A program made the position numbers and the translations under genes. DNA of 43,151 bases. Source: Deltaproteobacteria bacterium. GTDB taxonomy: Bacteria > JAUYMQ01. Numbering within the stretch: position 1 is the first letter of the stretch; each line of letters starts with the position of its first letter. The notes under the pieces are model-generated. The model did not search any database. It was given only the letters and a program-made list of their open reading frames with translations, and had not been told where the DNA came from. Positions 1-6,759 of the stretch are shown in pieces. Location: positions 1-43,151 of the forward strand of contig JAUYMQ010000519.1 in NCBI GenBank assembly GCA_030698575.1, read 5' to 3'.

Positions 1-821
1 GTCGCCAGAATCGCGCCGCCCACGCCGGTCGTGTTACCCAATCCGCCGGTGATCGTGACACCACCACCCGCGCCGGTCGCTTCGCCCGCTGCGCCGCCCA
101 CCAGGGACGCCACACCGCCCGTGCCGGAGCCCATGCTGCCCCCACCCGTGACGCTCGCCAGACCGCCCGCCGAATCCCCATCGGTGGCCGCCCCGCCTGC
201 AAGGACCATCGCCCCGCCTGCGCCGGAAGTCGCCCCACCCGCGCCGCCAGTGACCGCGATCGCGCCACCCACGCCGGTCGCGCCGCCCGCGCCGCCCACC
301 AGGGACGCCGCACCGCCCGCCGCGCTGCCCGCGCCGGCACCGCCTGTCGCGCTGATAAGCCCGCCCGCACGGTTTCCACCGCCGGCCGCACCACCCGCCA
401 TGACGGCCGCGCCGCCCACGGCATCGTTACCACCCGCCCCGCCCGTGACGGCAATCGCGCCGCCCGCGCCGGTCGTATTCCCTGCCCCGCCGATCAGCTT
501 GGCCGCCCCACCAACGCCCGTGGCCGCGCTGCCCGCGCCACCCGTGACCGTCGCCACACCGCCCGTGCCGGACCCGGTGGACGCCCCACCGGTCACATCG
601 ACCGCGCCGCCCGCCGTGGCGCCCGCCGAGGCCGCACCACCGATAAGTTTGGCCGCACCACCCGCGCCGGAGCTCGATCCGCCCGCGCCGCCAGTAACCG
701 TGACCGCACCGCCAATGCCGGTTGCGCCGCCAACGCCGGGTGTGATACCCAGCGCCTCTCCGGCGCCCGAGCCGCTACCCGCGGCGGTCTTGATGTCGAG
801 AACAGTGATGATGACGGACAT
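1..821 (-). CDS. Glycine-rich repeat virion protein, N-terminal part (runs off the window start)
   Basis: This is the N-terminal 273 codons of a Gly/Ala-rich protein; the reading frame leaves the window at base 1 in the middle of a Thr codon (AC-). The start MSVIITVLDIKTAAGSG has an AAGGA ribosome site 8 bases upstream. From about residue 25 onward the protein is a chain of 16-17 residue units of the form GGa-x-h-x-h-x-GGa plus a variable, Gly/Ser/Ala/Asn-rich stretch (examples: GGAVTVTGGAGG, GGAAKLIGGAA). Such alternating hydrophobic positions between Gly pairs suggest a stacked beta structure (inference). The matching C-terminal half is at 42438-43151, and the two ends join in repeat phase with one added base. 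It sits among virion genes on the same strand, between the capsid region and the tail tubular genes, so a head-decoration or fibre role is likely. No catalytic motif is visible. Confidence 0.75.
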   Translation of the reverse strand, partial: MSVIITVLDIKTAAGSGSGAGEALGITPGVGGATGIGGAVTVTGGAGGSSSGAGGAAKLIGGAASAGATAGGAVDVTGGASTGSGTGGVATVTGGAGSAATGVGGAAKLIGGAGNTTGAGGAIAVTGGAGGNDAVGGAAVMAGGAAGGGNRAGGLISATGGAGAGSAAGGAASLVGGAGGATGVGGAIAVTGGAGGATSGAGGAMVLAGGAATDGDSAGGLASVTGGGSMGSGTGGVASLVGGAAGEATGAGGGVTITGGLGNTTGVGGAILA

Positions 822-845
822 AGAATGTTCCTTGCGAAAAAATTA

Positions 846-1061
846 CTACGATGGCCAATTCACAACGCGAAGCTCGCCGTCAACGGTCACACCCCCGTCG
901 ATGGTGAAACTCGAAAAAAGAGCGATCTGCGTATTCGTCGCCACGGTCAAAAACCGGGCAGTCGGCACGGTCGAATAGTTCGCGGCCAGACCCAGGAATT
1001 CGTCTACCTGTCCCTGCTCCGCATTGACCTGCGCCAAACCCCCCGGAAATGTCCGAGCCAT
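846..1061 (-). CDS. Small virion-associated hypothetical protein (71 aa)
   Basis: A 71-residue protein begins MARTFPGGLAQVNAEQG and ends with a beta-rich stretch (ALFSSFTIDGGVTVDGELRV) typical of small phage structural proteins. A GGGGG run 4 bases upstream of the ATG serves as ribosome site. It lies 24 bases before the Gly-rich repeat gene and 9 bases after the 167-residue gene, all on the same strand, so it belongs to the structural operon. I do not recognise the family. Its place between capsid and repeat-protein genes suggests a minor capsid or decoration role (inference). Confidence 0.6.
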   Translation of the reverse strand: MARTFPGGLAQVNAEQGQVDEFLGLAANYSTVPTARFLTVATNTQIALFSSFTIDGGVTVDGELRVVNWPS

Positions 1062-1070
1062 GAATCCCCC

Positions 1071-1574
1071 TTACAACACGAATTCCACGCGCATCGCGAT
1101 CGTGCCTGCACCCGTGCCCGCGGTGACTGCCGTCAGGCAAATGTCGTACTCGGTGTGCGGATCGGCCGCGAGGCCCAGCAACTCCCACACCCGCTTCTCG
1201 ATATCCGCGATGTCGGTCTGGTCGAACGTCACCTCGACCGGCACCGTGTTCCCTGAACTGAAATCCAGCGCGTCGCCGAACAGGTTGTCGTCCACCACCG
1301 CGCCCTGCCCGGTGTAGGCCGGCTTGTAGAGGCCCAGGTTGTAATCCGTGCCGCCGGCTATTGCGTCTGACAGCAGCTCAATCTTGTGAACGCGCGCCCC
1401 CGAAGAGATGCGCACCAGCCGATACACCGAGGTGTCGTCGTCGGCGGCCGCTACTTCAACCTTGCCAACCGCTATCTTGGCGTCACCCCGCTCAATCCAG
1501 CTTTGCGTGTAGGCGCGGGGCTGCGTCTCGTCGGCGTTGGTGATTGCCGTGGATTTCGTATTGACAATGGACAT
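1071..1574 (-). CDS. Putative virion protein, paralogue of the 170-aa protein at 1781-2293
   Basis: This 167-residue protein has no signal peptide or catalytic motif. Its C-terminal two thirds matches the 170-residue protein two genes upstream. Shared positions include an I-x-L/D strand, D-x-N/D-x-G-x-Y/K, the block GAVVDxxxF, an acidic linker, WExxGLxADP and LTxVTxxTGTGA. The two genes therefore arose by duplication and lie one small gene apart. The Met start at 1574 gives MSIVNTKSTAITNADE; the ribosome site is weak. A location directly downstream of the major capsid gene suggests a capsid-associated or decoration protein, but I cannot name a family. Confidence 0.7.
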   Translation of the reverse strand: MSIVNTKSTAITNADETQPRAYTQSWIERGDAKIAVGKVEVAAADDDTSVYRLVRISSGARVHKIELLSDAIAGGTDYNLGLYKPAYTGQGAVVDDNLFGDALDFSSGNTVPVEVTFDQTDIADIEKRVWELLGLAADPHTEYDICLTAVTAGTGAGTIAMRVEFVL

Positions 1575-1580
1575 GCGCGC

Positions 1581-1769
1581 TTACGCCGGAGCGTCACCCT
1601 TCTCGATGTAGTTGCGAATCGCCTCGATGCCGTTCAGCATTTCCTGCTTGGTCATGCCGGTGCCCGTCTCGATCCGCAACTCGATCGCCTCGCCCGACGT
1701 GGACGTGTCAGTGGTCACTTGGGAGTCGTCCTGCTCCCCGTGGACCACACTCCAAAAAGTGTCAGCCAT
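1581..1769 (-). CDS. Small hypothetical protein between the two paralogues (62 aa)
   Basis: The start at 1769 (MADTFWSVVHGEQDDS) is preceded by a GGGGGG run at a suitable distance; longer in-frame extensions overlap the upstream gene and look non-coding. The protein is acidic in the middle, then ends in an amphipathic helix (KQEMLNGIEAIRNYIEKGDAPA). It lies 11 bases after the 170-residue paralogue and 6 bases before the 167-residue one, so it is co-transcribed with both. No family is recognised. It may be a partner of the duplicated virion proteins. Confidence 0.55.
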   Translation of the reverse strand: MADTFWSVVHGEQDDSQVTTDTSTSGEAIELRIETGTGMTKQEMLNGIEAIRNYIEKGDAPA

Positions 1770-1780
1770 GAGGCCCCCCG

Positions 1781-2293
1781 CTACGCGACGTAGCTGGCGT
1801 CGAGCTTCACCGCGCCGGTGCCGGTCGTGACATCGGTCGTGACCACGGTCAGCGCCAGGTCGAGCGTGCCGCCCGGATCGGCGGACAGCCCGGCCGCTTC
1901 CCACAACGGCTGCATCTGCTTCGCAGTCGTGTTGGTCGTGGACTCGTTCAGCACGTCGGTCTTGACAACCGCCGAGGCGCAGTCCACGGCGGACGCGAAA
2001 AAGTCCTGGTCCACCACCGCGCCGCCATCGTCGTTGTTCCGATACACGCCGATGTCGAACTTGCCGGCGGTCTGCGCGGCCGACTGGAAGTACAGGTCGG
2101 TGATGACCGCGTTCGACGGCACCTCGCACATGCGGATGATCGAGGTGATCGACAGCGACGCCGGGACCGAAGCCAGGTAGCCCGACACGTGCTTCTTGAG
2201 GCCCTGCCCGCCAGCCCCCGGATTGGAAAGCGTCGGGGGCGAAGCTTCGCGCGCGGTGATCGAGACGGATTTGAGAGTGAGATCGATAGCCAT
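1781..2293 (-). CDS. Putative virion protein, paralogue of the 167-aa protein at 1071-1574
   Basis: The 170-residue protein starts MAIDLTLKSVSITARE, with a GGGGG ribosome site just upstream. It is the first gene after the major capsid protein (12 bases apart). It shares with the protein at 1071-1574 the core pattern GAVVDxxFF, a middle acidic segment, WEAAGLSADP and a C-terminal LTVVTxxxxTGTGAV strand. The fold looks beta-rich and no enzyme motif is seen. Position and duplication fit a capsid decoration or head-completion protein; this is an inference from order only. Confidence 0.7.
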   Translation of the reverse strand: MAIDLTLKSVSITAREASPPTLSNPGAGGQGLKKHVSGYLASVPASLSITSIIRMCEVPSNAVITDLYFQSAAQTAGKFDIGVYRNNDDGGAVVDQDFFASAVDCASAVVKTDVLNESTTNTTAKQMQPLWEAAGLSADPGGTLDLALTVVTTDVTTGTGAVKLDASYVA

Positions 2294-2305
2294 GTGTACC
2301 CCCGA

Positions 2306-3202
2306 TTACGCGCGATACGATTCGATGTTGAACACCTTCTCTTCGTCGAGCCGGGTCGCACCGATCGTGATGTAGACGTAGGCTTGCCAGGGTTCGCCCT
2401 GCAAGTCGTTACGCTTGGAAATGCTGGTCTGCACGTCGTTCCAGAGGCCCAGGTGCATACCGGACTTCGCCCACACCGGCACGTTGACTTCGTTCGTCCC
2501 CGTGGCGACCGACTCGATCAGCTCACAGTAGATGAAGTTCATGCCGAGAAAGCGTTCCAGCTTGCCCTCGCGCAGTACGGGCATATCGGCGCCCGAGTAG
2601 TCGCGGTTTGAAATCTGGATTTCCTTCAGCAGCGCCGACTCGTCCTTGGCGGTGAGCCCAACGTAGATCGGATCTTCGTCCGGATCGATGTGCTTCGACC
2701 GAATGAGTTCCTTGACCGAGTGCAACTTCTGCACGTTCAGCCGGGAATTCGACCCGCCCACAGCCACGTCAACCTCGTTACCGGCGGTGAAGCTGGTGTT
2801 GGACGCACCCGCAACGCCGGTTTTCGCCGTCGCCTGGAACGCCGTGATGATGACGTTGTCCATCTTGCGGCCGGCCGCGAACACCGCGTTCTGAACGTAC
2901 TGCGATTCCGGGTCCGTCAGCATGCGCAACTTGTCGAACTTGTCGATCAGTTGCGGCAGATCGTAGTCGGTGGGGAAAACCCAACGCCGAGCGGTCGCCG
3001 CGTCAATACGGGGCATCGCGCCGAAGCGGGTCGTGACTTGCTGCATTTCCACCGAGTCGATCTGATCGACCGGGGACGCCTGATCGCCGACGTACGAACC
3101 GACGGTGACGGCGCCGCGCAGCTTGCTTCCCTTTTGCTGCAGAAGCAATTGGACGTTCGTGGAATACTCACGAACGTAATGGGTGGGGAGATTGACGGAC
3201 AT
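2306..3202 (-). CDS. Major capsid protein
   Basis: This 298-residue protein forms the head shell. The chosen start (MSVNLPTHYVREYSTNV) has a GGAGGG ribosome site; an upstream in-frame start would add a poorly conserved, Phe-rich stretch. Sequence features resemble HK97-fold podovirus capsid proteins of the Phage_capsid_2 type. These are an N-terminal QLLLQQKGSKLRG, the phrase RRWVFPTDYDLPQLIDKFDKLR, a central DPIYVGLTAKDE and a C-terminal HLGLWNDVQTSISKRNDLQG with IGATRLDEEKVFNIE. It directly follows the scaffold gene, separated by 230 bases, matching the T7 order gene 9 then gene 10. The long upstream gap may carry separate control for this highly expressed gene. Confidence 0.85.
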   Translation of the reverse strand: MSVNLPTHYVREYSTNVQLLLQQKGSKLRGAVTVGSYVGDQASPVDQIDSVEMQQVTTRFGAMPRIDAATARRWVFPTDYDLPQLIDKFDKLRMLTDPESQYVQNAVFAAGRKMDNVIITAFQATAKTGVAGASNTSFTAGNEVDVAVGGSNSRLNVQKLHSVKELIRSKHIDPDEDPIYVGLTAKDESALLKEIQISNRDYSGADMPVLREGKLERFLGMNFIYCELIESVATGTNEVNVPVWAKSGMHLGLWNDVQTSISKRNDLQGEPWQAYVYITIGATRLDEEKVFNIESYRA

Positions 3203-3432
3203 AGAGCCCTCCAAGAATCGAAAAACGAATTTTTCGAAGGGCTTGCCCGTTGACACGGGGCCGACTTCTTCGCCAATACAGACCTGGCGCGAGTCGCAGT
3301 ACTATTCACTGCCGTCAACCGGACTGCGAACGCAGCTTCCCGGTAAACCGTCCTGGTCCCGCCGGGTTCCCTTTGCAGGCCCGGCGGAATTCAAGATATT
3401 GCGATTATCCGCCGCGGTTGCGGAAATGTCAA
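3203..3432 (-). other. Scaffold-capsid intergenic region with hairpins
   Basis: This 230-base gap has no convincing gene. It holds a perfect 8-bp stem (CCGCCGGG at 3359-3366 pairing with CCCGGCGG at 3380-3387, 13-base loop) and a smaller stem near 3407-3424 (TCCGC/GCGGA). No T-run follows either stem on either strand, so these are not classic terminators. A role in message processing or in boosting capsid expression over scaffold is possible but not shown. Confidence 0.4.
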
Positions 3433-4308
3433 CTACAGCACCGTGTCGCCCGGATACGCCAATTGGTGCAGCTTCTTCATCTCGGCGCGCGCCTCGGAAT
3501 CCCCCGTCGCAAACCGCTTGACAAAGCTCTTGTCCTCGCGCAACGCCGCGATCCGCGCCTTGGCCGCCTCGGGCGTGCTGAACGACGTAGCGCCAGGCTT
3601 ACCATCCCCGGTGACGAAATCGCCCTCCACGCCCAGCTTCGAGCCGATCGAGTGCATGAACTTCATCGCGCCCGAAGGCCCCATGACTTCCTTCAGCGCC
3701 CGGAGCTGATCCTCGGTCATGCCGAAGGTTTTCGCCGCAGCATCGACCACCTTCACGTTGTCATCGAACTTCGGACCCCAATCGGTTTTTAGCGCCTTGC
3801 CGGCCTCGACCTCGGCGGCGGCGCGAACATCGGCCGCCTTCCTCGTCTCGTCGACGACGTAGGCGTTCCACTTCTCAGCGACACCGCGAGCCGCCTTGCC
3901 CGACACCCCGAACTCGTGGAACCAGTTGGCTGCGACTTCGTGAAAGCCGCTCTTGTCCCCCTCGGGCACCGGTAGGCCGTAATCCTTAGCCTCTTTCGGG
4001 CGGCCCATCTTCTCGTAGACCGGCGCCCACGACTCAGGCTTGTCGTCTTTTGGCAGCCGCACGATCTGGTCGGCCGGCACGCCCAGCAGTTTCTCCTGGT
4101 TGAGCGCGGTCTGGGCAAGCGCCGCGGGATCCTTGAACCCCTTGGCCGTCACCCAGGTTCGCACCCCCTCGTCGGTGATGCCCGTGTTCCAGTCGAATGC
4201 GGCAGGCGCGCCGGCCCCGCCAGCCCCCGTTGCGCCCGCGCCCGTACCGTCCGACCCTGTGGCGCCCGCGCCGTCCCCGGCACCCTGTCCCGCGCCTGCT
4301 TCAGCCAT
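3433..4308 (-). CDS. Scaffolding protein (T7 gp9-like position)
   Basis: The 291-residue protein starts MAEAGAGQGAGDGAG with AAAAGG about 10 bases upstream; a TTG six codons earlier is less likely. The first 40 residues are a low-complexity Gly/Ala linker. They are followed by FDWNTGITDEGVRTWVTAKGFKDP, then a long, mostly helical, highly charged body (EKWNAYVVDETRKAADVRAA and similar). This matches phage scaffold proteins of podoviruses, which carry an N-terminal flexible part and an extended helical body. Placement between portal and major capsid genes supports it. The start overlaps the end of a possible 17-codon leader frame (4301-4354). Confidence 0.8.
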   Translation of the reverse strand: MAEAGAGQGAGDGAGATGSDGTGAGATGAGGAGAPAAFDWNTGITDEGVRTWVTAKGFKDPAALAQTALNQEKLLGVPADQIVRLPKDDKPESWAPVYEKMGRPKEAKDYGLPVPEGDKSGFHEVAANWFHEFGVSGKAARGVAEKWNAYVVDETRKAADVRAAAEVEAGKALKTDWGPKFDDNVKVVDAAAKTFGMTEDQLRALKEVMGPSGAMKFMHSIGSKLGVEGDFVTGDGKPGATSFSTPEAAKARIAALREDKSFVKRFATGDSEARAEMKKLHQLAYPGDTVL

Positions 4309-4354
4309 GGCTGTTGACCTTTTCAAAAAATAATGGGAGAATCACAATCTTCAT
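4301..4354 (-). CDS. Possible leader peptide ahead of the scaffold gene
   Basis: An ATG at 4354 follows an excellent AGGAGA ribosome site (7 bases apart) and opens a 17-codon frame, MKIVILPLFFEKVNSHG. It stops 8 bases inside the scaffold gene. The scaffold start itself has only a moderate AAAAGG site that lies inside this frame. The arrangement looks like translational coupling: ribosomes ending the leader can restart on the scaffold ATG. A T6 run in the leader is a possible slip site, but the scaffold lies in the +1 frame, which makes programmed slippage less likely. Confidence 0.35.
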   Translation of the reverse strand: MKIVILPLFFEKVNSHG

Positions 4355-4380
4355 GGTGCGTTCTCCTGTGTAGGCTATTT

Positions 4381-4408
4381 CCCCCGGGGTCAACTCGGGG
4401 GATTTTTT
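4381..4408 (+). terminator. Rho-independent terminator pointing right (antisense to the structural operon)
   Basis: An 8-bp stem (CCCCCGGG at 4381-4388 pairing with CTCGGGGG at 4394-4401, one G-U pair) with a 5-base loop is followed by A and TTTTTT at 4403-4408. The T-run is on the + strand only, so it stops rightward transcripts, although all genes here run left. It lies between the 56-residue gene and the scaffold leader. Confidence 0.6.
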
Positions 4409-4577
4409 ATTCCTCGCCAAAATCCATTATCTCGCACAGCGCAATCATCACTTCTCGGCGTACATACTCCTTGATTGCCTCCCCCGGTGTATCTGTGTGC
4501 TTGTGCGCCCGGTTGTAACCTAACGCCACACCCTCGTCCACCGCGCGCTCAACCACGGTGTAGGCTTTGATTCTCAT
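4407..4577 (-). CDS. Small hypothetical protein (56 aa)
   Basis: The frame starting at 4577 (MRIKAYTVVERAVDEG) begins one base after the stop of the Bbp19-like gene, a spacing typical of coupled translation; an earlier start would overlap that gene. The protein is helical and acidic at its end (YVRREVMIALCEIMDFGEE). No family is recognised. It lies in the packaging/head operon between portal-associated and scaffold genes, and its stop abuts the antisense-oriented hairpin at 4381-4408. Confidence 0.55.
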   Translation of the reverse strand: MRIKAYTVVERAVDEGVALGYNRAHKHTDTPGEAIKEYVRREVMIALCEIMDFGEE

Positions 4578-4578
4578 A

Positions 4579-4857
4579 TTATTTTTCACGATCAACACCA
4601 CCGTATAGCCGGTAGAGTTCGGCCGTCGTCAAGTTGAGATGCTGCTGAATCCGCAGCCATGTCTCGCGCCGACCATCCAGGCGTGCGGCAACGTAGGGGT
4701 CGGCGTGCGCGGTCGATCGGTTGGCCCGGCAGAACCGCGCCAAGTCCGCCAGCACCACCCGAACATCCCGATTTGCCGGATTGAATGCGCGCCGGTACGC
4801 CAGTGCGCGCGACGTAAGAAACTGCAACGTCCTCTCGTACAGGTCAACGAGCGCCAC
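4579..4857 (-). CDS. Bbp19-like phage protein (92 aa)
   Basis: The preferred start is a GTG at 4857, overlapping the end of the portal gene by 14 bases, giving (M)ALVDLYERTLQFLTSRA. The body matches my recollection of the Bbp19 family named after Bordetella phage BPP-1. It has a YRRAF segment, DVRVVLADLARFCRANRST, an HADPYVAARLDGRRE block and RIQQHLNLTTAELYRLY. The function of the family is not established to my knowledge. The gene is regularly found next to portal and scaffold genes in podoviruses, as here, which suggests a head-assembly accessory role (inference). An upstream Met start would add an Arg/Pro-rich stretch antisense in character and is rejected. Confidence 0.75.
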   Translation of the reverse strand: MALVDLYERTLQFLTSRALAYRRAFNPANRDVRVVLADLARFCRANRSTAHADPYVAARLDGRRETWLRIQQHLNLTTAELYRLYGGVDREK

Positions 4858-6496
4858 CGGCCGGCATCCCCGCCTGTTTTGCGACGGACGCCATCGCGGG
4901 CGCCGCGTCCACCATCTGCTGCTCGGCGCGCGCCTGCGCCCGACCATCACGAATCGCCTTGACCTGCTCGGCGGAATTTTGCCACCGGGTCGGCACCGCC
5001 TGAATATCCATGATCGCGGGCACCGCCTCGTCGAAGTTGATGTGATCCAGCGGGCTCGGGTCCTGCGTGATGTTGATGGCCTGCGTCAACCAGTCCACCG
5101 TGCGGAAAAGCCCGGCGGCATTCTCGGCCTTCTGCGCCCGGGACAGCGGAGAGTCGTACTCGATCTGATACTCGCCCTGGGCGTCACGTAGCATCGGCGG
5201 CATCGGCGGCAGTAGTCCCTGCTGCGCCAGCACGTCAAGCTCGCGCTCGATCAGCGGCCCCAGGAACTCGGATTGCTGCCGGCCCATCGTCGGCGACAAG
5301 AGCATCCCCTTCTCACGAGTGCGCTCGAGCACCTCGGTCGCGGTCATCTGCGGAGTCTCGACGAGAATCTGGAACAGCGTAATCAAGAACGCATCGTTGA
5401 TGGTGAACCGCTCGGCGTCCATCATCTCGCGGGCAAGCGCCAAATTACCCACCGGCAACGCATGCACCAACAGCTTGCCCTCGTCCGTGACACCACCGGC
5501 ATTGACCGCCCCGGGCTTCAGACTGAGCGTGTCAACCACCCCGTCGTCGTGCGCAAGCAGCACCGGATCGACAGCCCTGTGACCCTGCTTCAGCACCGTG
5601 CGCTTCTCTTCGTTCAGGGTCTTGATCGCGGGCAGCGCCAGCATGGCAGGACTGCGCCCATAGAGCTCGCCCGGCGCCTGCACATAGCGCCCAATCGGGT
5701 ACGGGAAGGTGTTGTACCCCTCTTCCTTCACCGTCACCTTCTCTTCGAAGTTGACGTACTCGGAGGCGAAGGCCATGCCCGCCAGATCGTACCGACCGGC
5801 GTCATAATCCTCGCGCGGCTTCACGCAATGCACGAACCAGAATTCTTTGTCCTGGTCGGCGGGCTTGTCGCTCGCCAGCGCGGTCTTGATCTTGCTCGGC
5901 AGCCGCTCTTCGCCGAACCATTGTCGGGCCTGGCGCGCGGTCAGCGGGAACTTACGAAACGCCGTGTCGATGATCCCCTGATGATTCTCGATAAAGAAAA
6001 TCTCGCCCAGGTGGATCGACCGATACCGGATGCCCCCCTGCTTCAACTTGTCGACGAAAAGCGTGCCGGTGCCGAACGCCCCGAGCGATTGATACCCCTC
6101 GAACGCCTGTGCGGCAAAATTGGCCCGCGGAGCGTACCGGTAGTTGAACAGGATGTCGGTCGCATCCTCAAACCACAGGCGCGTCATCCGGTTCTTGAGC
6201 AGCGCCCGGTCGGTCGGCACCAGCCGATGCCAGCGCGACGAACGCGGCGTCAACATCGACTCCATCACACTCGCGAACTTGGGCAACGCCAAAGCCGCGG
6301 TCGCGTCCACCATGTCCTCGGTGCGCTTCTCGCCCTGCGAGCGCGTCATACCCTGCGACGTAAACGACCCAGAGTAGTTGGGTAGAACGCGCTTGGCGAT
6401 CTCTTCCCAATGCGATTCCCAATTCCCGCGCAGGCCGACGGCGTGCTCGAACCGCCGAATGATGCCCTCGGCCGCGGAATCGGTGACCATCGGCAT
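4844..6496 (-). CDS. Portal (head-to-tail connecting) protein, T7 gp8-like
   Basis: At 550 residues this matches the size of T7-type portal proteins, the dodecameric ring at the DNA entry vertex. Hallmarks include the N-terminal ESHWEEIAKRVLPNYSGSF, DSTAA-like DMVDATAALALPKFASVM, LTPRSSRWHRL, EGYQSLGAFGTGTLFVD, and the central GRYVQAPGELYGRSPAMLALPAIKTLNE. There is also an MTATEVLERTREKGMLLSPTMGR crown region. These fit the head-to-tail connecting protein family. The start at 6496 overlaps the stop of the preceding 76-residue gene (TAATG). The order terL, small gene, portal, scaffold, capsid follows the standard podovirus layout. Confidence 0.92.
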   Translation of the reverse strand: MPMVTDSAAEGIIRRFEHAVGLRGNWESHWEEIAKRVLPNYSGSFTSQGMTRSQGEKRTEDMVDATAALALPKFASVMESMLTPRSSRWHRLVPTDRALLKNRMTRLWFEDATDILFNYRYAPRANFAAQAFEGYQSLGAFGTGTLFVDKLKQGGIRYRSIHLGEIFFIENHQGIIDTAFRKFPLTARQARQWFGEERLPSKIKTALASDKPADQDKEFWFVHCVKPREDYDAGRYDLAGMAFASEYVNFEEKVTVKEEGYNTFPYPIGRYVQAPGELYGRSPAMLALPAIKTLNEEKRTVLKQGHRAVDPVLLAHDDGVVDTLSLKPGAVNAGGVTDEGKLLVHALPVGNLALAREMMDAERFTINDAFLITLFQILVETPQMTATEVLERTREKGMLLSPTMGRQQSEFLGPLIERELDVLAQQGLLPPMPPMLRDAQGEYQIEYDSPLSRAQKAENAAGLFRTVDWLTQAINITQDPSPLDHINFDEAVPAIMDIQAVPTRWQNSAEQVKAIRDGRAQARAEQQMVDAAPAMASVAKQAGMPAGGAR

Positions 6497-6726
6497 TACG
6501 CGCCCGCCCCGAGAAGAACTTTCCTGGCGGACTTCGACTCTTCCTCATCCAGCCCACCAAGGCCGGTCAGCACGGTGGACGCACGGCCCCTGCCTGATCG
6601 CCGGCGCCGCTCATCCTCGGCCGCCTTCGTCACCGTCTCATCGGAGATAGCCGGTGCAGGCGGGGGTGCGGGCGGGGGCGTCGGCGCGCTACCGCCAAGA
6701 CCAAACGCCTTCGTTATGAAACCCAT
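6496..6726 (-). CDS. Small Pro/Ala-linker protein between terminase and portal (76 aa)
   Basis: The protein starts MGFITKAFGLGG, has a Pro/Ala linker (TPPPAPPPAPAIS), then a charged helix (DETVTKAAEDERRRRSGRGRASTVLTG) and a short tail ending LLGAGA. Small proteins with this layout recur between terminase and portal genes in podoviruses of proteobacteria (recollection). Their function is unknown to me; a minor head protein or packaging aid is possible. It lies 33 bases after terL and shares a base with the portal start, so the three are one transcript. Confidence 0.65.
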   Translation of the reverse strand: MGFITKAFGLGGSAPTPPPAPPPAPAISDETVTKAAEDERRRRSGRGRASTVLTGLGGLDEEESKSARKVLLGAGA

Positions 6727-6759
6727 GCGAATACCTCACGCCATTGTGAACTCAACATT

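Noticed and set aside
31-978. Pro/Ala-rich 315-codon frame on the + strand
   Set aside because: It is the antisense shadow of the Gly-rich repeat gene; Gly/Ala codons read as Pro/Arg/Ala on the other strand. It also runs through two real genes.
5273-6385. 370-codon rightward frame opposite the portal gene
   Set aside because: Antisense shadow of a strongly supported portal protein, with no domain pattern or suitable ribosome site.
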